DNA of 64,000 nucleotides from Acanthosoma haemorrhoidale (taxonomy: Eukaryota; Arthropoda; Insecta; Hemiptera; Acanthosomatidae), in assembly GCA_930367205.1 (NCBI GenBank), contig OV884011.1, positions 108,367,139 to 108,431,138 on the forward strand. Direction: 5' to 3'. Numbering within the stretch: position 1 is the first letter of the stretch; the number at the start of each line of letters is the position of its first letter. The notes under the pieces were generated by a model, which saw only the letters and a program-made list of their open reading frames with translations, had not been told where the DNA came from and searched no databases. Of this stretch, positions 22,001 to 32,505 are shown in pieces. The translations under genes were made by a program, and so were the position numbers.

Positions 22001-22423
22001 TATATGGGGATATCATTACTGTTACCTATTTTTTAATAATGGGAGAATTATTTCATATAAAGGCATCTAAACGCTCATTAAAAAATTATATATATAGCTC
22101 CTAACTCACACTAAAATTGTATTAATATACTTTGACGATTAATACCTAATTGGCATATTCCACGCCTAGCTCTACAACAGCAAACAATTTACAAATTTTG
22201 ATACAAACAATGGTATCAATAAAAGGTGAAGAATGATCAAAGCAAACAATTGAGAGTGCATATGAAGTAGCATAAAATAAATAAACATTAAAGATATAGT
22301 TTTTAATTTTGTAGTAAAATAACGAATAAAGTAGCGATAAAACAAAATAAAAAAATATATAAAGAAAGCATTTAACATTGAACTGTGAGAGAACAATTAT
22401 ATAATGGATAAAAAATATACCTA
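22001..22423. other. AT-rich, nothing recognised
   Basis: Sequence after the Jockey fragment with no coding signal. Confidence 0.4.
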
Positions 22424-22687
22424 CTATGCAATAATAGAAATAGAGTTACTATGCAGTAACAAAAAAAAAAAAAAAAAAGATAAAATCATAAGCACTTTGT
22501 TGCACAAATGTATACCAGAGGAAGAGTTGTCATCGTCTGAGAAAGTGGAGACAAGCCAAGGAACGACGTGGAATGGAAGCGGCGAGGACTGCCTTGAATG
22601 AAACTCGCTGGAGCTGGAGGATACTGAAGGTGAGTCGATGCTGGAACAGTTGCACACAGTAGCAGTAGGATAGCTATTTGATTTCAC
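22424..22687. other. Coding-like island of unknown identity
   Basis: A GC-richer 170-bp island (about 22500-22675) inside AT-rich DNA, next to an A17 run (22460-22476). The minus strand is open for 87 codons with a Ser-rich, Asp-containing sequence. The plus strand has a Glu/Ser-rich frame with one stop, and a consensus splice donor AAG|GTGAGT at 22627-22635. I recognise no family. It could be an exon, a processed-gene scrap or chance. Confidence 0.2.
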
Positions 22688-25600
22688 TTAACTCAACTAA
22701 CACAATCAAAAGGATCAAGTAATTTGTCAAGTTGTAGTTGGCAGCGATTATTCCCTATACTAGTTAGGTGAATAATTGTGTTATTTTATTTGATATGGAG
22801 GCACCATTCATAAGAAAAATTACAACCAACTTAAGTCACTCCAGTTTGCATTAACAATCGGCATTGTAGTGTAGCACTATAATGCTGGATAAAGCAGCCC
22901 TACAAAAACAATTGTATTTTTTTTTTTAATTTTAGTTATGTATTTGACTTATCAATGACTCACCGAATTGAAAACCAGACGTTGCCACATTTTTAATTGG
23001 GTATCTGATTAGTTTTCTTTGAGTTTATTATTTATATAATTTGCAGTTTTGCTCAGAAACACAAGTAAAATAATAATTGCTTTAGTCACTGTGACCAAGT
23101 GTACGAGTGTAACCTGCATTTTATTTTAACTTGTAATGCAATAAGTGGTGTATTTAACAGTTACAAAAGTATAACAAAAATCTATATAGCAAAAATAAAA
23201 GTAATTAGAAATAAAATAATAAGATATAATCAAACAAAGTATAGTTAATTAGATAGAGATTTAATTAGCTTAATGTTATTCTTACTACATATGTTTGTAC
23301 GCTTACGTATGGATATTTTCTTACAGGGTATGCAAACCCTGTAATTACTCGTTACTCTTATTACATGGGTTTTTGGATATGGAAGTTAGAAAAAATAATT
23401 TATCTACAGTGTGCATACTGCAAGCTTGAGGAGAATTGTGGGTCTGTTAGCATGGTTGTTACGTAGGTTTATCGAGGGGAGTTGTTCATAATCACTATAT
23501 GGTTTCATATATTTGGCTTGAGTCCGACAAAAACTTTAAGAAAGTTAATTTGTTTTGCTCAGTATTAGAGCGGTTCATGATTTGTGCTGATTGCATTTAA
23601 TTTGAATGTAAACTCTGAATTTTACTTTTTCGGTGGTAACTTCCTATGGGGGGTTACCTAGGTCGGGCCTTATCCATGATTATCACTTGTATGGTACGCG
23701 TTGTCCACTATTATTATTAAGATTATTATTTTATATTATTCACAATTTTGTCTTGGTCAGTACAAACCGCAATCAGTACAACCGTGGTCCACCATTTGGT
23801 TACCACTGCCTTAGACAACAAAACCCACCTCCTTGCCAATATATTGCCAATCAGTAACGACGTATCCGCAATAACATAGTTTATTAACTAGTATGACATA
23901 AATGTGTGAGAAAACAACAGAAAACCTCTCATTTCACGGTTTCCCCTTTTAAAGGACACATCACAGACGGGGCTCGACGTATTTTTAACACATTCCTGTC
24001 GTATTAGGCGCATATTAATGTTTAGTATGACATCCAATTTTCTGCCATGTGAGGTATAAGTACAACTCCAAACTAGTGAAAAACAATTTACTAATGAGGT
24101 TTTGGGCTTTGTTTCATTCATGCTTCACGTGAGGTTACGGTCAAAAGTTACTCCTTGGTGTTGAATGGAATGGGACCAGTTTGGGAATTGTTCTACCTAC
24201 TGATCAAATCACTATTAGCCTAACCTCTTTAGTCTTTAGACGAAAGGTAGGCTCATGATCGGAGAAGGATCGCTCTGTCGAATAGTGAACCACAACGACA
24301 GGTCCTTATTTCGACTCCCGGCCCAGTCACTATTGGTATTTCGTTGATAATATTTTGGTATCACTCATCACGACTAATGATTATTTACGTAAAGATAAAA
24401 TATCATCTAGATGTAGTAAGATGTCAGCTGTGATAATATCACATATTCAACCATCCTACCTAAGATCTATGATATGGTCAAAATAAAATATTTACTTTTA
24501 ATTACTGCAAAGTTAAAATTAATTTAACAATTATAACATTTTAATTTCAATGTGACTTACGTGACGAAATTTTCATATCCACAAATAACCCTAAAATTAG
24601 AAAATTATGTTATTTTGGATTAGAGGAGAAAAAAAGTACATACTAAGGGACTTTGTGCTCATTATGTCGACTGATATCACCTGAGGGAATCAGGTAACAG
24701 CAATTACAGGCACGCAAGATTTACGGTTCTTGCCGTAGATCAGATAGAGCTATAAGGAATTTTATTTACATGCTGAAGTAGGGCCGCAAAGGGCTGGTGT
24801 TCAGGTCACAGTTTTCCTCAATAGGAACGGCAATGGTAGAGCATATTAAGCCACAAATGATTAATCAATCAAATATGGCGAATGGTTTGAAGACAAACTT
24901 GAGACACCCATTATTAGCTTGATTTCTAGGGGCATAAATTAATCCCGATCGTTGTATTGCAAAAGATGATTCACCCTTCCTTATAATAAAGACTTACATA
25001 ATTCATACTTGAAGAGGGACTTACTGTGTTTATGAGCGACAGAGGTTGGGAGATATCGCTAGGACTAATGCCTTATGTATGACCCTAGAGCCGAACTGTG
25101 AATGACTCACCGACTACCAGTGCCTGACTAATCCACCTATCGCGTTTTCTACTCGCCACCTACGCCGCGATATGTGAGGGAAAACTATGGGGTAAAAACA
25201 GGGTTGATGCTCAACTACTTTTTTCCCTCTCTTCTTGAAGGACACTAGAAAGGGATTTTCAGTTGTTGGTTTTTCTATTGTGGCCTCCATAATACCCAAA
25301 AAACCAAACAAAACCAGATCACGTTTTTTTTCTAAAGAAATATCACGATTCCACATACTTGTCAAGATAGGATTTAGCATGTTATACATTATAATTTAAT
25401 GCAAGTAACCAAATGTAAAACTAATGAAGACAAAAGTTAATTTAACGAAGATATCATAGGATAAATTTCACAGAGGAAACAAGAATGTCAATTTTTATTA
25501 ATTTCGAGTGTAGGGTTTGAAGTGTGGAATTGATAAATAAGGAAACATTACCTCTCAGGACTATTTTTCAAAATTGGACTAATATGAAAAACCAACCTGA

Positions 25601-25993
25601 TTTTTTGATTTGATTTTTACCTGTCTCTCCTCAGACTGGGAATGTAAGTATCACTTGGTACTTACCATGTACTGATGTATTTCTATTATAAGTGTTAGAT
25701 AGAGGCGGTTTTTATCCAGATTTTCCGACTAGTTTCCGTGCCTTAAGAAATCTCTGTCAGACATGTGAACCTGGTGTTCCTACAGGATCTTGGTCGGCTT
25801 CATAGGGACCCTGGTGTTTGTTTAAGTGAACAGCTCCCTTAAATCTTTAAGTACTGTACAATCTAGACTGGACACAATGGGAAAAATGATCTCGTCCAAT
25901 CGCTCCTCTCGTTGAAACTATTGGCTCATTGAACACTTCAACATCTCAAGTTAAAAATTAATTAGGCCTTATCCATTAGGCCACAAGGGCCTA
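22688..25993. other. AT-rich intergenic DNA, one exon-like segment
   Basis: Mostly non-coding. At 23761-23856 a short plus-strand frame follows a pyrimidine tract and TTGGTCAG. It encodes NRGPPFGYHCLRQQNPPPCQ and ends in TAA; the splice acceptor look is suggestive only. The region 24219-24330 has a TTCGACTCCC B-box-like motif without a clear A box. Nothing else recognised. Confidence 0.35.
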
Positions 25994-26160
25994 ATTTTTT
26001 TTTTTTCAAAACCCCTTTATTCAAAACATTTTACGAACAAATGATCAATTACATGAACAAATTTAAGGAGCCATAAATCTGTAAACTTGTTCATGTTATT
26101 GTTCACTTGTTTGTAAAATGTTTTGAATAAAGGGGTTTTTAAATAAAAAAAAAAAAAATT
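25994..26160. mobile_element. Foldback/MITE-like long inverted repeat
   Basis: Nearly the whole 167 bp folds on itself. The outer A/T run is followed by CCCCTTTATTCAAAACATTT (from 26012), repeated in reverse complement ending at about 26135. Inner arms ACATGAACAA/TTGTTCATGT flank a short loop near 26062-26085. No coding capacity. This fits a non-autonomous foldback or hairpin MITE; the target duplication is unclear because of the A/T-rich ends. Confidence 0.75.
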
Positions 26161-28206
26161 GATTAGGATTTACACTTAATCTCAATGTATGATCTTTTAT
26201 ACCTAAGCTATAATAATAAATTAATTAATCCAGAATATATTATGTCAAAGAAGTAACAAAAGCTTTCTAGAACTGTGTTTGAAAAACTTTTGTTATAGGA
26301 ATTTGGTAAATTTTCATAGATCCGTATTTTTTTCTTTGATAACTAAATGGAAAACCATATACTTTAGTAAACTTTGAAGTACATTTAGTTTCACATGTAA
26401 TGAGATTAACTGCAGGTAGATCCGACTAATAAACGAGACCAAAGGGGTAGGCGTTCCTTTTAAATGAGTAAAAGAAAAGGTCATTCATCATTCTACGATA
26501 CTGGTCGTAAAAGTTATAGAACAAAATTTCGAAAAAAAAACCTAGATTGCAATGTTTTATTGTTTAAGATACAATTGTGGTGAGTATAGAGAGATCGAGT
26601 TACTCTTTATAATGTCCACTCCATTTCAATTAAAATGTCAGCTGCAAGAAAGCCCTTAGATTTGCGGTTATCGACCCGTGGCCGGTTATGAAAACGAGCC
26701 GCCTACAGGTCAACCAACCGGGAATGTGCCCTACAAAAGGAAATGTTATCACGGCAAGTGGAACGGAGCTCTACTTGGTAAGTAAGGAGCCTGGCTATCG
26801 ATTTTGTGCCAGGAACGAGAGGACTGCCGCAAAAGATGCGCAGATCTAGGCCAAATTCCTCTGCAAGATGTGTTAAGGACAAGACTGGAGTCATCAATTG
26901 TTGGGCCTGTGATAGTAGTCATACTGCGATATTGCCCTGCGATATTCATGACTGATATTGTCACCGATAGCCATTTTTATTATCTTTTTTTGCTATGAGC
27001 AAAATCTTTTAAGAAGTAAATACTTAAAGAAGTAAGCAAATTTTCTCTTATGAGCTAACCTAGCTTTACTTATCTTTGTTAAAAAATTTAGTATTCTTTT
27101 CATATTTAAAACAACCAAAAGTAAATTGACCGTTTCTCCTCTACAAAAATCGAAGCTAAGAAGCAATTATAACAGAGTTAAATGGCATGGATACTTTCTT
27201 GTGGCAGGTTTGTCTTGTTTCGCTTTGCTGGAGGTTTTGCAACTCCATCAGTAAGGTGTTACAGGAAATACAATCCATTTTTCTCAGCTTTTTGACGTGG
27301 AATAACTTTTAAATTTTATAAGGAAGTATATCAACAGTAATATGTTGCATTCTTCCTATGGTATCATAGGAAATTGGCAGAGTAATCAGTGAGAAAAACT
27401 CATCTAAAGATGTCTTCATGTGATGTCTGCATCAGGCCTGTTTTTTTGCTAAGCACAAGCTGTCTGTGTGTTTTGTATTTTGAAGGCCCTCTTGATTTGA
27501 ATTTCAGTGTCCTGCAGCATACTGAAGCAACAACATAGTAGTTGCAAGTACTCTTTTTCATTCTGTAACGTTTGGGTCTCCTATAGTACATATACAAGAG
27601 CTTGAAATACAAAAAAAGATTGAATGTCAAGTCTGTTATTGGGATTAATTGACTATTTTATCTCTATGATTTTTTTCTTAAGTGGACGGTTCACTCAGTA
27701 TTGTGACTTCAAATGACTACTTGAATGAAAAAAATGTCGAATATCCTTAACAAAACCAAAATAAAGGTTAAGAGGTAATCACTTAGTTCCGACATGCCAC
27801 TTACCAAGTGCGGTGAAAACCTATATTGGACTCCTCTTCGTAAAAGGTTTGATTTTTAATAGATTATCAAATTATCATACATTTATTATCCATGGCCACT
27901 GAAGACTGAATACTCTTGACATATCTTGCTTTAAATAAAAAGCATAACTCTGAAATAGGCCTGAACAAGATTTTTGTTGTTCTATAGCTTATCAATAATT
28001 AAAGAAAATTAAAGTATTATTTTAATCTTTTTTCACGAAAGCAACTACTGTTAGAAGTACACACGCAAATTAGGTATGAAGATTTGCAGACCTTGTAATG
28101 GTATTGGAACTAATTGGAACTAGTTGATGGGCAAAACTTAGCTTATTAATCATTTTTATTTTTTATTTTTTCAGTTTGTTCAGTCTGCTAGTTATATAAT
28201 ATAATA
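26161..28206. other. AT-rich intergenic DNA, nothing recognised
   Basis: A somewhat GC-richer patch at 26640-26960 has short frames on both strands without recognisable domains. No repeat or RNA gene found. Confidence 0.4.
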
Positions 28207-28210
28207 TATA

Positions 28211-28398
28211 AGTTATGGCTCGGGTTATGGCAATGTTAGGCCTAATACCCCGTAGCCCCATGTAAACAAAGGCTGTAAATAGAGATAGAGGCTTAGAAGC
28301 GGAATAAAGACAGTTTAAACCTAGCCGTTGTTCAGATATCATTTCCCTTTACTCTCGTTTTCTTTGTTTTAATCGTCTAAAGCCGATAGGCGATAACT
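28211..28398 (+). mobile_element. Short solo LTR, AGTTA...TAACT family, copy D
   Basis: 188 bp, starting AGTTAT and ending ATAACT, flanked by TATA (28207-28210 and 28399-28402). Contains GGAATAAAGACAG, a likely poly(A) signal in the same place as in copies A and C. Confidence 0.7.
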
Positions 28399-28418
28399 TA
28401 TAGATAGCGATATATATA

Positions 28419-28592
28419 AGTTAAGCTCTGGGCAGCATCAGTATTCAACCTTAATCCCAAAACATCCAGAATGCAAATATACAGGGTTATAGACTTGAAA
28501 TAAACAGTCTAGTTCTAACTTTCATGCGTATTGTTGCTCAGTATGTTTTTTCCTTTTTTTTTTTTTAATTCGAAAGCCGATAAACATTAACT
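28419..28592 (+). mobile_element. Short solo LTR, AGTTA...TAACT family, copy C
   Basis: 174 bp, starting AGTTAAG and ending TTAACT, flanked by TATA (28415-28418 and 28593-28596). Its first 95 bp closely match the truncated LTR at 12753-12847, tying it to the errantivirus-like pol fragment. A GAAATAAACAG signal lies near its middle. It sits only 20 bp from copy D. Confidence 0.75.
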
Positions 28593-28600
28593 TATATATA

Positions 28601-28676
28601 GTGAATACCATTTAGATAAGAACCGTTGATTCTTTGTACGCCCCACGCTCTGAGTGGTCATTTCTCTATGTTAATA
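28601..28676 (+). repeat. 75-bp direct repeat, copy 1
   Basis: GTGAATACCATTTAGATAAG through TTTCTCTATGTTAATA. The same sequence with very few changes occurs at 29706-29781. It directly follows the target duplication of LTR copy C. Origin unknown. Confidence 0.75.
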
Positions 28677-28735
28677 ATAATATAGCTATATATATATAAG
28701 TAGTGGTATATTATATAAGTGACTAAAGGTTAGCC

Positions 28736-28816
28736 ATGGGTAAATCCGCTCCGCCTGACAATGAGCTTATGTTATTGGAACAACTAAAAAAAGAGCTAAA
28801 AATAATAAAATATTGA
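28736..28816 (+). other. Short unassigned ORF
   Basis: ATG 28736 in a GCC-ATG-G context opens 26 codons (MGKSAPPDNELMLLEQLKKE...) ending TGA. It looks coding and sits 140 bp after a solo LTR, so a truncated gag start is possible. Too short to assign. Confidence 0.2.
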
Positions 28817-29705
28817 TCTGGGACAAAAACATCTCATCGATAATCGTTATTACAGAGCATCTGTATGGCGGTTTTGACCGGCGTGAAGTATATACCATAA
28901 TGCCAAACTCTTCTGCTGTGCGGGCTTTGCGGTACACAATCAGACACTAAAACCAACATCGTTTCCACTCTTCACATGCGTACAGTGATTAACATTACAT
29001 CTAACATTAAGGGCAAACATTAATCTCAATGGACTGTATGAGCTTGGTAGATTATTGTCATAAGATTCTTCAGTCAAATAATTGTCCTGAATACTCAACA
29101 ATCAAACGAAGCTAGAGAACGGGCAAAATCTACTGTATCTTTTTCTTCCTTAAATTCGTTTAAAAAAAATAGTTTAAATACCGTGTTAATTAGTGGGATT
29201 GTCTCACTAAGAATGGCAATTAATGGTCATTGTAGAGGAAGGGGACCAAAGCTGAGATCTTGAGGATGTCCGCCTGGATGTGAGGCAGTGAAGACCGGAA
29301 GTGGGCAGAGAATCATAGACACGACCGCTCTTAGAAGTTCCAGCATCCGTAGACGCAAAGATATGTGATGGTAAAAGTATATATATATATTTAGTGTGTT
29401 GAGAATAAAAGCTGCAATTATTTTGGGCCTAACGAGGCTCCTGCAACTATTTATTGAGTTCGATAGAATCACAGCTTTCAAAAAATGTCATAACATACAA
29501 ACGGCAATGTAATTAACCCGCTAGAGGTAATTATCTTGTTCGAGATAACTAAGAACTAAAATTGGCAGTATTAATTATAATATCAAAAAAAAATCTTTGA
29601 TATAATTGGAGCTAAACATTTCCTAAACTTGTGTGTGTTGTTATAATAATATCATGGAATCCCACGCAAGCAGCACTTAATACATGCAACAAATGATTAG
29701 CATAA
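28817..29705. other. Spacer between 75-bp repeats
   Basis: AT-rich. A minus-strand frame at 29227-29481 shows no recognisable domain. Confidence 0.35.
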
Positions 29706-29781
29706 GTGAATACCATTTAGATAAGAACCGTCGATTCTTTGTACGCCCCACGCTCTGAGTGGTCATTTCTCTCTGTTAATA
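29706..29781 (+). repeat. 75-bp direct repeat, copy 2
   Basis: Second copy of the 28601-28676 sequence, same strand, 1.1 kb downstream. A GC-richer tail (to about 29830) follows that copy 1 lacks. Confidence 0.75.
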
Positions 29782-32014
29782 CGGAGAATTCCTCTGTGGG
29801 GTCCTTGTCCTGCGCTCTGTGAGTTGAGATTATATTTATCTTTCAAGAGTTCTGCAAGAGCTAGATTAACAAACGGCCTTCGATGGATGCTAATTCCAGG
29901 TTATGTGATAGTAGGCAGTTAGAGACAGAAAAATATGACAGTTCTCTTATTTCCATCTGTTCATTTTAAATACATGTGTGGTTAGGATTCTTCAGTTAAC
30001 TATACCGGTCCATCCATAACCTTGACAGGAATATATATGGTGCAGATATGAGCGTAGGAACTGTAACATGAAGATTTATTCCTAACTATTATAGTTTAAC
30101 AAAGCACGCGAAACTGCGCTGAAAAAAAACCTATTACTTTGTTATGAGTTCAGATTTGCTTTTGCACTATACTGGACGTTACTTAATCCTTAACTTACTT
30201 AGGGACGTTATTAACGGCTAATCCCATCCTCATTTCTCGTCATCACCTGAAACCAGATTTTTAATTCCGAGACCACAAGCTTGTAAGTATTTTGAGACAT
30301 GGGTTCACTGAAGAGACAATTCCGAATTATAGATATTAAATTGGGGACACATCTACAGATCCTATAAATTAATGGAATGGTAAAAGTAGTTGGCCGGTTG
30401 AGAAAAATGTTCCACTCGCCCGAACTATGCTTTTGTCAGCACAGTTACACTCCCATTATCAAGTACAGAAAAAAGAAAACTTTTTCACAATCACACATAT
30501 ATGGTAGTTTTGCTAGTTAGTTGGAATTCGTACAAATTTAAAATTTACCAACAAGCCAATAAAAGATAAAATTTTTTAATGCACACCTAAAACTTTTTCT
30601 CCTATTAATTTATCAAATAGAGCAAACCAATAGTCAAAAAACCCTGCCTACATTTAAAATAATACACAAATGAATAAAACATGCATGATAACTAGAATAA
30701 ACTAAATAAAACATTGCAAATCAATTTTCCCCCGTTCGAAAATTAAAATTTTTATATGGCCTAATCATTAAAAAAATTAAAATCCACTATAAAATCATAA
30801 TTATCTCCCATTAAAATAGTTTATAAATAAATATATTACACTCACTAATAAAATAAAGTACTATCATGAATATTTCTTAAAATAATAATAAATAAATAAA
30901 TAAAACAGGTGGATAAAATATTCAATTTATAACGTTTACAGCTAAAATAACATAAAACAAAATATAATCATGGAAGAAACCCAGTAAAGAGACGACATTT
31001 GCCTTAAAGTCCTGCTTGAATTTATCGTGTCACACTTACTATTGACTTTATGCCTCCACTATTTAAAGTGGGCTGGGTGGGGGGACCTCCTAGTAACATG
31101 CAGCATTTATTTAACTTCATCTCCATATTCCCCAGATGGTTTAGTTCTGTTTTCATCACTTGATAATGTGCTCAAATTGCATGAAGACAAAAGTTCACTT
31201 TGTTTTCTTAATATCTTAACCCACAACCATCAATGAACCATAAGAGTCCCTTTGTTGTGTTACAAGGAAAATCTAAAAATCCACGTGTGTGTCATTTGTC
31301 AACATACCGTACAAGATTCTCTCCATACGTAGTTATGATCATACTATCACACAGGTGAGGAGGTATCAAAACATTGATTTTGAACAAACTATGACAACTA
31401 AAAGTCATATTGATGTTTACCTAAAATGGTCAATACTGGCGCATAGCCAAATCCAGGTGTATATAAATATAAATGGTATATAAATGCCATATTTGTTATC
31501 ATGAACTTCTGTCAGAGCGGAGCGGTTGCTTTGAGTATCGATCAAAGCGTGAGAAGATAGATCGAGGTGCAAATTCTCCAAGATCACCCTCGTGCCGACC
31601 CTTTGGCACTGATTAAAATAAACCTTGACCTTTAGTTCTAGCTTAGGTATCACTCGGTCCTTTTAATATTCAACTGTATTATAGTAATTATTTATATAAA
31701 TATTGCAGTATTTATCATTTTTTTATACCTACAGTTTTTTTCGAGGGATCTACTAATTTCTATTATAAACGTTATCTAATAATAGATAAACTATTGCCTA
31801 TATGTATGTCTCTCAGTTATATGTGTTAAGTGTGCAAGTGGCTGATAAAGAATGAATAACGGAAATATTAGCAGAAAAAAATGTAATTTACTCTATTACT
31901 GATTAAAATATCATTGTATGTATTAGCTTCATATTATGGCTGAAATTGGTTAGAAAACTAAAGTTTAAACATTGCATTTTGTTAAAGTCACCAAAAAAAT
32001 GTTAAATTTAAACT
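29782..32014. other. AT-rich intergenic DNA, nothing recognised
   Basis: Contains AAT/AAAT runs near 30880-30905. Short frames near 31027-31483 and 31417-31653 have no recognisable product. Confidence 0.4.
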
Positions 32015-32130
32015 CCTAGGACTTTGTTAGTTTAGTTGAAAAGGTTACTAATCTTACGATTTAGGTTTGGATAACGGGGTTCAACTCCGATTCTGACCAT
32101 AAATAACTGAACCCTAACAACTCATGTTCC
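32015..32130 (+). repeat. tRNA-derived SINE candidate
   Basis: Polymerase III type internal promoter: A-box-like TAGTTTAGTTG (32028-32038) and B box GGTTCAACTCC (32078-32088), 50 bp apart start to start, close to tRNA spacing. The 3' body reads AACTGAACCCTAACAACTCA. No cloverleaf was verified, so a SINE is favoured over a tRNA gene. Confidence 0.45.
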
Positions 32131-32360
32131 TAACAAAACTGTTTATTCGCCTGGACTTTTTTTTTTCATTTCGTGTGCCAATAAAAATCCAAACCTACTC
32201 AACACATAATGCTATTCCGAGGTAACTGATCACCAATACTCCGTTGAAATCTAAGCTAATGAGCTTAGCTATTGAGCACAAAAACACGATCTACGAAGAA
32301 TAGTTGCCAATTTGCGAAAACATGCCAGTAAAGTTTTTTTTTAATATATATTTCTTTATT

Positions 32361-32505
32361 GTGCTATAATTACAATCTGCCTTTTATAAGGCAATAATAA
32401 TTAAGATAAATGCTCTTATTCATACCATATTTACAGTTCATCATTCACTCGCTCATTCATAGAATACTTACAGACAGCCCAGAGACCTCCCAAATCCACA
32501 TGCGA
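32361..32505 (+). repeat. Dispersed repeat family R, copy 3
   Basis: Shows ACAATCTGCC, GATAAATGCTCTTATTCATA, CATTCACTCGCTCATTCATA and CAGCCCAGAGACCTCCCAAA in the same order as the copy at 14862-15035 read in reverse. Confidence 0.65.

Noticed and set aside
24219..24330. tRNA gene or SINE
   Set aside because: A B-box-like TTCGACTCCC is present but no convincing A box or cloverleaf.
28593..28816. Leader and gag start belonging to the LTR at 28419
   Set aside because: No primer-binding site follows the LTR and the frame stops after 26 codons.
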